From NCBI GenBank assembly GCA_029706075.1, contig JAINUG010000138.1:372001-436000 (forward strand): a DNA stretch of 64,000 nt. The letters are read 5' to 3'. Below, in pieces: positions 48,439-59,839 of this stretch. The stretch comes from Aldrovandia affinis. Lineage: Eukaryota > Chordata > Actinopteri > Notacanthiformes > Halosauridae. Each line of letters begins with the position of its first letter. The stretch's first letter is position 1. A program made the position numbers and the translations under genes. Below the pieces are notes generated by a model. The model made no database searches. It was not told the origin of the DNA and saw only the letters and a list, made by a program, of their open reading frames with translations.

Positions 48439-50382
48439 CTTTTCAGATTCAGATTCAGATTCCTTTATTTGTTACATCTGTGATACTAGGTACACCAGAG
48501 TAAAAATCTTGGGCCTGGCCCCTCAACTTCGCAGCATCAGAAATACACACAGAAAAACCACACATTGTACAAAATAGTAATACCCGTAGTAATGACAGTG
48601 CAAATGAGCATACATGAATAAATATATAAAATATAGGTAATGTAATATATGTAACAATGTAATATGGTACAGTACAAAATAGCAGGATAGTGCAGCAGAT
48701 CAAGTAGCAGCAGTGGTACTAGGGGCACGAGGCACAGTACAGGAGTGAGTGGTGTGTGTGTGCGCGCGCGCGCGCGCGTACGAGTGTTGCCTGCGCGTGC
48801 TGGGTCTGTGCAGGTGTGTCTGTGCTCAGTCCACCTGGTAGTGCAAAATTGGCAGTTGGGCTAGCTAGGCTAGTGGCCAGAGTTCAGTAGCCTGATAGCT
48901 TGGTGGAAGAAGCTGTCTCTGAGCCTACTGGTCCTGGCCTGGAGACTGCGGTACCGTTTGCCTGACGGTAGCAGCAGGAACATGCTGTGGTTGGGGTGGC
49001 TGGGGTCTTTGATGATCCTGTGGGCTCTGCTGGCACACCGGCTGTTGTACAGTTCCTGGATGGAGGGGAGGGCGTGCCTCCGCTGATGTGTTGAGCGGAC
49101 CGCACCACCCTCTGCAGTGCCTTGCGGTTGAGGCCTGAGCAGTTTCCGTACCACGCAGTGATGTTGCCGGTCAGGATACTCTCAGTAGTGCCTCTGTAGA
49201 AAGCCCGCAGGATCTTGGGCCCCATCCCGAACTTCTTCAGCCGCCTGAGGTAGAAGAGGCGTTGTTGTGCCTTCTTGACTACGTGGCCAGTGTGGGCGGA
49301 CCAGGACAGGTCCTCCGTGATGTGGACACCGAGGAACCTGAAGTCACTGACCCGCTCTACAGTGGACCCGCCGATGGTGAGGGGCTCCTGCCTCTCTCTC
49401 TCCTTCCTGTAGTCCACGATGAGCTCCTTGGTCTTGTCAACGTTGAGAGAGGTTGTTCTCCTGACACCATTGTGCCAGGTTGCTGACCTCTCTCCTGTAG
49501 GCCGTCTCATCGTTGTCCGTGATCAGGCCTATCACCGTCGTGTCATTGGCGAACTTGATCACCCTGGTGGAGCTGTGCGTGGCCACACAGTCGTGGGTGT
49601 ACAGGGAGTAGAGGAGAGGGCTCAGGACGCAACCCTGGGGGGCCCCGGTGTTGAGGGTCAGAGGGGCGGAGGTGATGGGGCCCATCCTCACCACCTGGCG
49701 CCGGTCCGACAGGAAGTTCAGGATCCAGCCGCAGAGGCTGGGGTTCAGCCTCAGGTCCCAGAGCTTGTTGTTGAGCCTGGAGGGTATTATGGTGTTGAAC
49801 GCTGAGCTGTAGTCCACGAACAGCATTCTCACATAGGTGTTCCTCTTCTCCAGGTGGGTGAGGACGGTGAGGAGTGCGGTGGAGATGGCGTCGTCCGTGG
49901 ATCTGTTCTGTCTGTATGCAAATTGGTAGGGGTCCAGGGTGGGCGGTAACAGGCTACAGATGTGCTTTTTGACTAGCGTCTCGAAGCATTTGCTCACGAT
50001 GGGTGTGAGTGCAACAGGGCGCCAGTCATTTAAGCCTGTTACTTTGGTCTTCTTTGGCACCGGGACAATGGTGGCTGACTTGAAGCAGGTGGGGACTATC
50101 CCAATGGAGAGGGATAGGTTGAATATGTCTGTGAATGGGCCAGCCAGCTGTGACGCACACACCTTGATCACTCGACCCGGGATCTCGTCAGGTCCGGCCG
50201 CTTTGCGGGGGTTGACGCGCATAAATTCCTTCCGTACCTCGTCTTCAGTGAGGACGAGGGCGGAGCTCGTGTCTGCGGAGGTTGGTGCTCTCGCCGGCGT
50301 ACTGTCGTTCACCTCGAAGTGGCCGAAGAAGTTGTTCAGCTTGTCCGGGAGGGTGGCGTCGTCGACAGCTGTGCTGGGTTTC
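48439..50382 (-). mobile_element. L2-group (Maui-like) LINE, 5'-truncated, catalytic core mutated
   Basis: The minus-strand frame 50312-49437 carries the reverse transcriptase: NPRKAAGPDEIPGRVIK, LNDWRPVALTPIVSKCFE, LDPYQFAYRQNRSTDDAI, MLFVDYSSAFNTI (motif A Asp present) and NTGAPQGCVLSPLLYSLYTH. The catalytic FADD is changed to FAND at residues 254-257, removing the first motif C Asp. A frameshift near 49445 passes to the frame 49510-48884: NVDKTKELIVDYRKE, RFLGVHITEDLSW, KKAQQRLFYLRRLKKFG, SILTGNITAWYGNCSG. A further shift at about 49070 gives DPSHPNHSMFLLLPSGKRYRSL and DSFFHQAIRLLNS. The 3' end at 48439-48465 is a TTCAGA/ATTCAG hexamer tract, the short-repeat tail typical of this group. 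GC-rich compared with surroundings, suggesting a recent arrival. A CG/TG dinucleotide tract sits in its 3' UTR near 48758-48779. Confidence 0.88.
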
Positions 50383-50969
50383 TACACAGACAAGGTTAGA
50401 ATGGAGAGTGATGATTTAATAATAATAGTAATGACAGAGGTAGTGGAAGACGATGAGCTGGACAATGGAAAGGATGCACAGGAGGGCAGACAGGATGAGG
50501 GAACCGGAGGGCAAGCTAAGCGTGCAGGCAGGCGGGGCTGGCAGGACAGACAGAGCTGGCAGACAGATGAGGAATGAACCTGAACACAAAGGGAGACAAC
50601 AGGAACAAGGGTAAACATAAATATAACTCGACACACAAAGAACAGTAAACACAGAGTATTAGATAAGGCTTTCTGAAGTCAGTTTCTACCGAGAAGGGAA
50701 AACAACGATCTGACAATGAATGACTGGAAAACCGGGGTAGATATACTGTAGGGCTGATGATCTTAATGGGAGGCTGGTGTGCCGGAACGGACGACGGAAT
50801 TGACCCTTCGCTAAACCACGCACCAAAACACAAACTGGCCAATCACAGCGCCGTGTTTTACATACTCCGACAGAGGTCCGACAGTTTTTTGCTGCGCTCC
50901 ATTCACTTTGACGGAAGAATTAGAGATTTTCTTCATTTTTGCGCTGGTTTTGCGGATTTTTAGCAAATT

Positions 50970-51170
50970 ATGGTTAAACGTTGTGCCTGGGGCACGTGTA
51001 CCAGTGACACTCGTTACTCAGAGAGGTTTGAAGGAGATATACGTTTTTTTCCCTTTACAAAACCTAAATCAAATCCTGAAAAGTGTAGACTGTGGATAAA
51101 GCTATGTGGATGTCCTCATGCCCAGTTGAACACCTCCAAGATCAACAAGCACAGCTTTGTCTGCTCCAAG
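50970..51170 (+). CDS. THAP-domain exon of a transposase
   Basis: THAP domains are C2CH zinc-coordinating DNA-binding modules found in P-element-type, Kolobok and other transposases and in host THAP proteins. The frame starts MVKRCAWGTCTSDTRYSERF. Zinc ligands Cys5 and Cys10 are present, the conserved Trp is at 42 (CRLWIKLCG), the FPFTKP run is at 27-32, and the third ligand Cys65 lies in SFVCSK. The fourth ligand, a His two residues after CSK, would be encoded by the next exon. The frame reaches AAG|GTCAAT at 51170, a plausible donor exactly at that point. No second exon with HF and the catalytic nuclease is seen before the opposing gene, so the protein is incomplete. The ATG follows the left inverted end by about 150 bp, as expected for a transposon gene. 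Confidence 0.8.
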
Positions 51171-51749
51171 GTCAATAATTACTCTTATCAACCGTAAAAT
51201 AATGTTATGCTGTTGTTATCAGATGTTAGCTGGTTAACCTAAATTATCGTAAGGTTCGTAGCTATCCGTGGCGCTAGCAAGCTTAGCCAGTGACGCTAAC
51301 GTGGCTACGGTCTAGATATACAGCTCCGGGTTGCAACGTTGGTAAAGTTAGACTAAATGTTAGCTTTGTTATTCGTGATCCAGCCAGCTTGCTAACGTTA
51401 AGATGTTACAGTCAAGCTCTAGAAAACCAAGTGGGTAACGTTACCTTGATGTCAAAATGTAATACTATTTTTTATTACTATTTCAGCACTTTGTCAATGG
51501 GAAGCCCAGTACCGAGTACCCAAATCTTGTGGAGGACTGGGCTGACACACTGCTGATATTTTTTGCTTTACAGAGGTCCAGGGTATGGAGCTACCTGTGG
51601 AGCTAACCAGAGTAATGTCTTTACAGCACACTATAGGCTACTAATGTTACGTTAGTTAGTTAATGCTAGCTAACTTACTACTGAATGTAACGTTATATAG
51701 GCCTACTGCTTTTGCTTTTTAATGATTGTAATAGTGAATAGAGACCTAC

Positions 51750-52015
51750 CCAGCTTTACAGAAACAGTGTTGCTCCTTAATGTCGTCCTCTGTCTCAATC
51801 GCCAGGTGATGCGATGGTTCACTTTTACTCTGATCTGTAGGCTTTCGCTTTTTTACGTCATTTTGTTGCTGAGTCAGTGTGATATCTTGAATATAACCTT
51901 CAAATGCATATTGTAGACCCTTCTGTCTGCTTCTATCTGAAATCGCTTTTTCTATTTTCCAAAAATTGGACAATATTTCTCCAGGGAGTGCAGTTAGCGA
52001 CATTGCGAGCGCCAT
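51750..52015 (-). CDS. First exon of a SWIM/YqaJ-type transposon protein
   Basis: The minus-strand frame starts MALAMSLTALPGEILSNFWK, has KGLQYAFEGYIQDITLTQQQ and ends EDDIKEQHCFCKAG. The CxCKAG ending is the first half of a SWIM zinc finger (CxCx(n)CxH). In the proteins I recall it continues KGGxCxH and precedes a YqaJ-like exonuclease domain. The frame meets a donor-like GG|GTAGGT at 51750-51744 at exactly the place where this exon usually ends. The ATG is 47 bp from the right inverted end. The partner exons with the CxH half and the nuclease are absent. Assignment is from memory of family style, with no search done. Confidence 0.6.
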
Positions 52016-52984
52016 GCTGGCTCCGAAAGCTTGACGGACTTAGCAACAATAACTAAGGGGGGCGTGGTTTAGCGAAGGGTCAATTGGCAATAGGTGAGCA
52101 TGATGAGGAGTAATGAGGGATGATAATTGAATAATGGAAAATAATAAAACAATTAACACAAACAATCATGAGGGAGAAACAAGACAAAGGAAAAACGAGA
52201 CAGGAACAAAGGGAATGTGACACTGCCATAAAAAAAACCAAAACACTGATGGAATTCCAGTTGAAGTGTACAAATAGGAAGGAAATACACTTCTGGACAG
52301 GCTAACAGGCTTATTCACACTGTGCTGGGAAAAAAGGTTATACCCCAAGACCTGTGGGATGCAGATATTGTGTCCCTGTACAAAAACAAAGGGAAAAAAT
52401 CGGACACCTCTAACTACCATGGAATCACCCTACTCTCGATAGCAGGGAAAATCCTTGCAAGAGTTCTACTGGATATAATTGTACCCACCATTGCAGAGGA
52501 CATACTTCCAGAGAGCCAATGTGGTTTTGGGGGAGGGAGGGGAACAGCAGACATGACTTTTTTGTCATCCATTGACTTTGTCCTGAGGCAGCTCCAGGAG
52601 AAATGCCAAGAACAAAACATGGGCCTGTATGCTGCCTTCATTGATCAAGTTAGGCTGCCCTCCCAAGTTCCTGAAAATCCTTCAACAGCTGCATGAAGGG
52701 CCGAAAGGTCAATTCAAAGTCAATGGATGCCTCTCAGATAGATTCCTCGTTGCAAACGGGGTTAAGCAAGGATGCATACTTGCCCCTACGCTCTTTGCCA
52801 TTTTTTTCAGTGTCATGCTACAGAAGGCTAAAGATGGGCTGACAGAGGGTCTTTATATCCGATACCTCACAGATGGCAATTTTTGCAATCTGCGTCGACT
52901 GCTTGCAAGAACAAAGACCACAGAATAACACCTAGGTGAACTTCTCTTTGCGGACAAATGATGCATCCATCTCAAAAGACATTG

Positions 52985-53359
52985 GGGCCTCCCGCGTGGT
53001 CCAGTGGTTACAACGTTCGACACTGGCTACGATGACCGGGGTTCGATTCCCCGCTGCGCCAGAGTCGGCTCTGGCTGGGAGTGCCACCAGAGGCGGCGAT
53101 TAGCTGTCCGCCCCAGGGAAGGGGGAGGGAAGCCAACAGGATGTTTGCTGCGCACAGGAGTGGGTCTGGAGTACTGGGTTACAGTCAACGGTCTGGTGAG
53201 TGCCGTCTCGGAGGAGACGATACTTCGCCATCGTCACTACCGGTCACAGGGCTACGGCAGCGAACTTACATTACAAGGGGGTATTGACTTGAAAAATAGT
53301 GGGTGCAATTGGCTACCAAATTGGGAGAAAATCTGAAACATACAATTTTTTTTTTTTTT
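52985..53359 (+). mobile_element. tRNA-headed SINE with 10-bp duplication, inside the LINE
   Basis: AAAGACATTG is repeated at 52975-52984 and 53360-53369. The head has an A box (CGCGTGGTCCAGTGG near 52993) and a B box (GGTTCGATTCC at 53040-53050). The body carries GGCGGCGATTAGCTGTCCGC, and the 3' end reads CCAAATTGGGAGAAAATC followed by a long T-run then A. Same family as the SINE at 22630-22942. It lies in the LINE reverse transcriptase just after the dead FADD box. Confidence 0.9.
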
Positions 53360-54124
53360 AAAGACATTGATAACAGATTAGCAAAGGCCAACTGTTATTT
53401 TCGCTGGCTACACAAGCAAGTGTGGCAGAACAACTCACTTCACCAGACCGCAAAGATTCAGGTGTACAGGGCAGTGGTTGTCTCCACTCTACTGTCCTAG
53501 ATACAGGAAACACATCTGGCTGCTAGAGTGCTTCGACCAGCACTGCCTGCACTCCATCATGAACATCTGATGACAGGACTATATCACCAACAACGCAGTT
53601 CTGGAGAAAGCTCAGCATGGAGTCCGTCCTGATACTACGACAGTTGCGCTGGGCAGGTCATGTTTCGCACATGGAGGACACAAGGATGCCTAAAGCAGTC
53701 CTCTACAGTGAGCTGTGTCAAGGGGAGCATAACAGAAGTGGCCCCATCAAGCACTTCAAAGATCAGCTCAAACAACAACTCACCGCTGCAGGAATTGACA
53801 CCATGACCTGGGAGCTCAGGGCTACAGACAAAAACAGCTGGCGCTCCACTGCTAAGAAAGCAGCCCTGAGGTTCGACAACATCAGGCATCAAACTGCACA
53901 AGGCACAATCCCTGCCCAATCCCATACCCAGGTCTCTACCAGCTATGGGTTCCAGTGTCTGAGCTGCCACAGGACCTTCTTGTTCAGCCACCAACAAGCC
54001 GTTTGTGGCTGAACAAGCCACTCAAAAACTTATTGTAAATCAATACTCATTTCTTGCCTTGATCTTAGCATGCAAAGAAACAGCCATATTATTCTTACTG
54101 CGAGTGTAACTAGGTTTATTATTT

Positions 54125-54335
54125 TATAGGGTTGTCAGGTGGCTCATCCTGAAAATGTTGTTTTTCCAGTATACTGACAGTAGTCTGGTATCAAATTCTG
54201 ATTGTGCCAGAATTGGCACTCATAGAGTGCATAATTTAGCATAGCATAACCCAGGGAGGGAGGGTTTAGTTTGCCAAAAGAATATATCCTGGCTGATTGG
54301 GTACCTGCAGTCTGCTGGAACCAGCTGCACGAGCT
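54125..54335 (+). mobile_element. SINE fragment, GGCTCATCCTG family
   Basis: GTCAGGTGGCTCATCCTGAA and GGTATCAAATTCTGATTGTG match the head of the SINE at 29320-29760 with many differences. Later sequence is only loosely similar. Old copy. Confidence 0.5.
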
Positions 54336-55744
54336 GCTCATTTATCAAACAAACATAGATTTATTTTGTATACTTATCAGAAATGGTCATAGACCTAAGT
54401 TGAATAAATTAGGCCCAATGTGTTTTGTCTTTGTGAAACACATTAAGTTGAGCAATTTGTACACTCTGCATTACTTTTCATTAATGTTATTGACATTTGC
54501 ATAATAACGTTGCACTAGAAACAAAATAAATCGGAATTTTCTTGATTGCTTCACTCAGAGTTAAGGACAACATGCATAGCAGATTTAATTAATTTAGGCC
54601 TTAGTCCCATTCTGCCCTCAGAAATGTTTGGTTAGCCTTAGCAGAAGCCCCTAGAACCATGTGATGTGTCAGAATAAAACGTCAACTGCACCTTGTATGG
54701 CGTGAGTCCCATCCCACAGCTCCAAGCCACCAGAGACATCAGTCAATTCCAGCACTCAACTGTCAAGTTTTTAAACTTACTCGAGCAACATGACGGTGTG
54801 ATGGAGAGGGCCACTTTCCTCATACGTTTCCAAGAGTCCCAGGCTGGTGAATCCAGAGGGGTTATTCCTGTCATGACTTGACTATAAAAGCGAAAATTAT
54901 CTTCTCCAGCTACCCCTCTTCATGACAACACAATGCAATTACAGTATCAAATGTTACTTTTTGGACAGACCCTGTTAAGGAAACTGTCTCAGATAAGCAG
55001 ATGTTGCAGTGGAGACTGACTCCTACAGAAAATTAGCTGAATTAAAAGGCTTTTGGCCCCTGGAGCTGGGTATGAGCTATGCTGAAGCTTATGGGAATGC
55101 AGTTAAGATTGCCTCTTCAAGGTAGGATAATTCATCCCTTGCCTTGCTGTGGAAGCCTCCTAGGTAGAGCATTTAGGACCTGTATTAACTGACCCCAGAT
55201 CTGTCAATTTGCACATGCCTCCTGTGGTTTGAGGTCTCCATTTGACCAGACAGGCAGAAAACAGCCTACCTGAAAATTGAAGGCCTATGCTACTACACTC
55301 ACAATTTGGGAGGGAAATATCAGAAATACGTTTTCTATGCCTGCAACAATATTTTGGGAGCCTTAACAGACGCTGTGATATTTCTACTGTATTAAAAACA
55401 TAAACCATAAAAAATGTTTTAATGTACCCTAGAATAAACTAGCCTTGTTCATATGGTGTGAAATTAGTGGGTCCAAACAGCACTTTCTATTGGTTTCATT
55501 CTGAAATACTTGTTCTTGGGAATGGGGAAAAAAAGTATCTTTTTGCTCCCTTGCTGCAACCCCCGCTGCCAATTAGGGAGAGTGTAGACAAGTACGCGAT
55601 CTCCTCTGAAAAACGTGTTCTCAGTCGTTGTTTCTTTTCCCACTGCAGTCCATGAGTTAAGCTTTCACAGACAAGAGTCGGAGGTAGACACTTCATTCGT
55701 AGTTTCATACTGGCAGACCTGAGCGATGCCACCACCAATTATAC
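54336..55744. other. Gene-free DNA
   Basis: AT-rich with short frames only. The opposing frames at 55458-55738 have no domain. No repeat was recognised. Confidence 0.5.
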
Positions 55745-55870
55745 ATCAGCCTGCTGCTATTATACTGCTGTGCCACAGTCAGGCATGGTCTGGATTTGAT
55801 ACCATACCGTGGGGCTCATCCAAACAGTAGAACAGTGCCTTAACAGGATGAGCCACCTAGCAACCCCTTA
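55745..55870 (-). mobile_element. SINE head fragment, GGCTCATCCTG family (minus strand)
   Basis: Read on the minus strand: GGGGTTGCTAGGTGGCTCAT, CCTGTTAAGGCACTGTTCTA, then GGTATCAAATCCAGACCATG. This matches the heads at 29320 and 54125. Only the promoter-bearing part is present. Confidence 0.6.
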
Positions 55871-58660
55871 CTTTTTTGTTTTATTAGAGCATTACATTTC
55901 TCTTTAGAGATATTGGTGATACATGAAATGTAAGGCAAACTACTGATAGTTTTAAAAAAACAGGTGCTCTATGTGCTCTTCAGTAATGGCAGTGCAAATA
56001 AAGTGGTGGTCTTCACTCAGAGCTAGAAGACTTTGAGTTAAGGTCAGTCTATTTTTTTAAATCTTTTTCAGCTGTACGTCTTGTATGGGGCTGGAGAGAG
56101 AAATACGAGCGTTGCTCTACTTGCCTGTGGATAGGCCTCCAATTTCAATAATAGAGGACAGAGATTTATGACAGCCACTCATCGTGCTTGCTTCCTGTAA
56201 GTGTGGGGTTGATATACGGCTGACGCCCGTCTGTGCTGGCTCGTTCCCCTGGCCTCCGACCGCTCGTGCGTACTGCAGGACGTTGCTTTGCCAAAGCAAA
56301 TTCCACTGTGTGACGGCCACCCTTGTCAACCCCTCAAACCCTTCATCACTAGAAGATGATGAAGACAAAAACTACATCTATTTACTTTACAGAGGGAGTA
56401 GAATTCCACAGTGTCGGATTCAGATTCTGATTGAAGTATCACCTTATTTTCTCTTTAAAAATAAATTTGTGACGTAGCTTAGCAAGAATCAGTTACCTAT
56501 AAATAGATATAGAAAAATAATTGTGCATATGTCTGTTATGACAAATACATACCAAACAATGGGGGACAATACAGCTACAGTTTAGATACAGGTTTGAGGC
56601 AACATTTGAACTTTTACAATTACTTTACTTGCATCCTAACTTTTTAAAGAGTAAGATGGCTGTTCACATAAAGCTCTTATTGAAATGAATTACAAAATGT
56701 TGCTATTGGCCTGGATTCAATCAGCATTTGTGCTTAACATTTAGGTGATTGCCAAACTATTTTTCAGAAGAAAAAAGAACACTTGCATACAGATGTTTAT
56801 TAAGTTGCCATTTTGTGAAATTTACACATTTCACATCAGCATTAGTTAGTAATTGATATTATATCAATGATATTAGGGAAATCAGTAGTAGGCTAACTAA
56901 AAACAAGTGCTATTACATGTGTGATAAAGAGTGATGTTACAGGTGTGAACTTTCAAGACTATTTTAAGCCTTACCATGTTCCATTTCCAGCTGAAATGTA
57001 TTTAAGAATACAGTCTTGAATACTGACTTTGACGTAGTGGAGATACCTTCACTCACTGCTCTGATGGAACAGGCTATTTTAATACTGTATGTAAAAGTCT
57101 AATAAGTTATATTTCATCTATTTGTTTATTTGTCCTTTGTACTACTCTTTTTCAATTGTGAATAATTCAGAATGTTGGAGACAGATCTGCTTTTATTTTC
57201 CAGTTCAGGGACAGATTCTGTGACTCATTACAGCTGGTGCATCAGCAAAGCATGACCTCTAACATGAAATCAGTGATACAAGACATCAATATTCGCTCGC
57301 GTTAGATGGTCGTTACAGTAAAACATTGATTTTTAACCCCCAACTGGAAATTATTGCTCAAAACAACAGCATGACTAACGTTTACACTTGCCACAGTCAT
57401 ACTCTTACAGTTTTCCCTTTTGTTACTCACCCCTGGATTTGATCAAACCTGCATAGTCATCTAAAGAGAATGTGCTATTCAATAATAAAAATACAATGCT
57501 TCCCAGATGTATTATATTAAAGTGACTCCTGGATTCAATTCAAAATGATCAAGTCATCGTATGGGGAAAAGTCACTTTGTTGTAAAAAACTGTATTAATC
57601 TAGCAAGGTTTGTTTTTATTTTAATTTAATATAACTTTTCTTTAACATTACTTTGCAGTTTTGATTGAATCCAGGGGTCAGCTTTAAATGGTCATTTTTT
57701 TTACTTTGCTCTGTGTTTCTCTGTGTGCAAACACTCAGGAATTGCAAAGGAAATGTTACTTAATTACGTAATAAAGTGTACTGAATACAATTTTGATTTT
57801 GATTCTGTGTTGGTGCAAAATACATTCATATACATTGAAATATTGGCTGGGAGAAGATGGCATGTTAAAACTCTCCAGTGAATGTGTTCCTAATAGTAAT
57901 GTTTTACATTTATTTACCACCATTCATGGATCTGAAAACACTTTACACTGGAGTGAATTATTTGTTTGTTCATTTTGCTATTGAGAGAGACTGCACAATC
58001 CCATACTGGATATAACTTTAAGCTGTAGCTGTAGGCATGGGAGGAAAATAAATAAATTTAAATCAGGTGAAAGTCAGACACTGAGCATACTCAGTCTACG
58101 TCATTGTCAAGAAGATGGGTCCGTGCCTTGACCCAAGAGTGATGGCGTACTCTCAGACAATAGACGTTTGTGTTCTGGGTCCCAGTTGCCAAAATCATGA
58201 AAGTTTTGACGCAGAGCAGACACAGTCAGAACTGCCACGCAAGAAAAACATTGTCTCTGCAGCCACTGGACCTTTCTATATGTCTCACACACTAATGCCT
58301 TGGCTCGTGGAAAAGCAAATGGTTTACTCACAATCCGAATGATGCTTTAGAAGCATTGCAGTTACCGTCAGGCATCAGTATTTACGTTGATATGAATTAC
58401 AGCCCTCATCAAAAACTACACTGTATAGAAAAATCCATAAAGGTCTGGCAAAGTATTTCAATAATGTTTTATATGACAAGAGCTGGATCTGTTCAGCTGG
58501 AGCCTTGCCCTGGCTGTGCCAATATGGCTGTGTAGCTAAATGCCAAACTAGGGTATGCACTAAACAGTCTGGATAAAATCAAAAAGAGAGTATGGTTCAT
58601 ATTTAAAATTACGAGGTGCCCTTTTAAAGCTGAAATTGCATTTTAATTCAGATTTAGGTT
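55871..58660. other. Gene-free DNA
   Basis: Long AT-rich stretch. The overlapping frames at 56117-56477 and 58107-58342 show no domain and no codon pattern that stands out. No repeat family was identified. Confidence 0.5.
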
Positions 58661-58666
58661 AATATA

Positions 58667-59031
58667 TACAGTGGTTATAATAAGTATTCATGTTTTTTTT
58701 TCTTACTTCATGGAATCAAAATGGATTTCATTGGGATTTCTTGCCACCGTTCAACACAAAATACTCTATAATGTCAAATAAAAAAACAACTCTAAAGCTT
58801 TTTAAAAATTAATTACATACAACCCTTGACTTAATACATGGTAGAAGCACCTTTAGCTGCAATTACAGCTGTGAGTCTATTTGGGTAAGCCTCAACCAGC
58901 CACATCTGGACACTGCCATTTTCACCCAGTCTTCTTTACAAAATTGCCCAGGCTCCATCAGGTTGGATGGAGACCATGGGTGAACAGCAATTTTCAAATA
59001 TTTTTACAGATTCTTAATAGGATTGGGCTTT
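58667..59031 (-). mobile_element. Tc1/mariner-type element remnant
   Basis: Left end ACAGTGGTTATAATAAGTAT followed by TCATGG...AAAATGGATTTCA, in the style of Tc1 termini with a TA to the left. The body contains GGTAGAAGCACCTTTAGCTG and ATTACAGCTGTGAGTCTATT, a block common to abundant fish Tc1-type repeats. No right end was found, and it fades out near 59031. Confidence 0.55.
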
Positions 59032-59835
59032 GTAAAAATGCAGTATTAAACTACCTGTAACTATCTTACCATATACATTTTTGTTTGCCATCCCCTAATA
59101 AAATAAATAAACTGGAGCAGTTTATGTAAATGTGTAACTGATTTTGCTAGAGGTGGAAAGGAGGCCAATGCATCAGGATAAAAATGAGTATTTATATGAC
59201 ACAGGCCTCGATTTTATCAACATTTGTCCTTGTATCTAAAAAGTTCAGATACACAAATAAGTGTTTTTTCTCCCCAACCTCAGTTTGGTGAGTTCAGCGA
59301 TCATCAAAATGCCCTCACCAACTGTAAGAAAGGGACAACACAACACTTAAGAAATATTGACAACAGAAATTATTGTATGAAGAGCTCATTTTTCCCCTTG
59401 CACCAGCCGTTCTGGTCATCAGTAATCTTAATTTAGGTGAGCTAGTGAACATGTTGTGGTATGTGAAAAGACTTATTCTGACTTGACTCACTTGTAATCT
59501 GTAGACTGCAGCACTGCTAACTACATAGAAAGTAGTGACAACAAAAAAAAGTCCATGTACATGTTATGCATCTGAGATTGCTGAATTTTTTTTATATAGA
59601 CTCTTACTACCACTTTAGATTTTTATTTTTCAAACACATTTGCATACTAAAATATAGAGGTCTTTCAACAGTGAAGGGTTCTGGTTGTTCTGTAACAGTA
59701 TAGGTTGGCATGTATCTTCCAGGCATGGTTTTGGTGCATTCATACTCTTAGACTGATGTCAATCATTACTTAATGCTACTAAGTGATCACCTTCACCTCA
59801 TGTTAAAGCATTTATTTCCTGCAGAAAGTGCTGGC
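59032..59835. other. Gene-free DNA
   Basis: AT-rich, nothing recognised. Confidence 0.5.
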
Positions 59836-59839
59836 TTTC

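Larger units (their letters stand above)
50801..52082. mobile_element. ISL2EU-like DNA element with THAP and SWIM-protein exons, internally deleted
   Basis: Perfect 21-bp inverted ends at 50801-50821 and 52062-52082, beginning TGACCCTTCGCTAAACCACG. Both are flanked by AT (50799-50800 and 52083-52084), or AATT if one base pair more is counted. Inside, two genes point toward each other from the two ends: a THAP-domain exon on the plus strand (50970-51170) and the first exon of a SWIM-type protein on the minus strand (52015-51750). The pair of a THAP transposase and a YqaJ/SWIM protein with a 2-bp AT duplication fits my recollection of the ISL2EU/IS4EU group. The middle, which should hold the nuclease domains, is missing, so this 1282-bp copy is non-autonomous. 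A TTAA-type Kolobok or a P element is less likely given the flanks. Confidence 0.75.
48411..52222 (-). mobile_element. LTR-like repeat inserted in the LINE, itself carrying two insertions
   Basis: The LINE is interrupted exactly between LELDKPLL and TAIKKTK. The intervening DNA starts TGTCGACAGGAACG and ends GGAATGTGACA. Read on the minus strand it therefore runs TGTCAC...GTCGACA, with TG...CA ends. Its own sequence consists of 48411-48438, about 50383-50800 and 52083-52222, roughly 585 bp in all, the size of an LTR. A TATA-like CAGTATATCTACC lies on the minus strand near 50745. A target duplication is unclear (CTGTTA against CTGCCA), so the LTR nature is an inference. Confidence 0.5.
46960..54013 (+). 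pseudogene. Large dead LINE (endonuclease + reverse transcriptase + C-terminal zinc knuckle), split by four insertions
   Basis: Plus-strand coding remnants in order. Endonuclease start LAWNVRTM near 46970. LFVMGDFNARVGRNHDLWKG (catalytic Asp/Asn) near 47380. HDLWKG...LELCSEHNLTKMNT, then TTDCYNDHRLVRAKVSKSNH near 47665. The linker runs to LELDKPLL at 48410. After foreign DNA (48411-52222) it resumes with DGIPVEVYK near 52250, DLWDADIVSLYKNKGKKSD, LLSIAGKILARVLL, ESQCGFGGGRGTADM and NGVKQGCILAPTLFAIF. The catalytic FADD box near 52955 is mutated to FADK plus a stop. After a SINE (52985-53359) it continues with RLAKANCYFRWLHKQVWQNN and RQLRWAGHVSHMEDTRMPKA, ending in FQCLSCHRTFLFSHQQAVCG near 54008, a C2HC-like finger. 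Stops and frameshifts are frequent. The clade resembles the RTE/I-like group of craniofacial-development-protein-2-type elements, but is not certain. Confidence 0.85.

Noticed and set aside
49262..50577. Plus-strand frames of 128 and 212 codons
   Set aside because: Antisense of the L2 reverse transcriptase, whose minus-strand motifs are clear.
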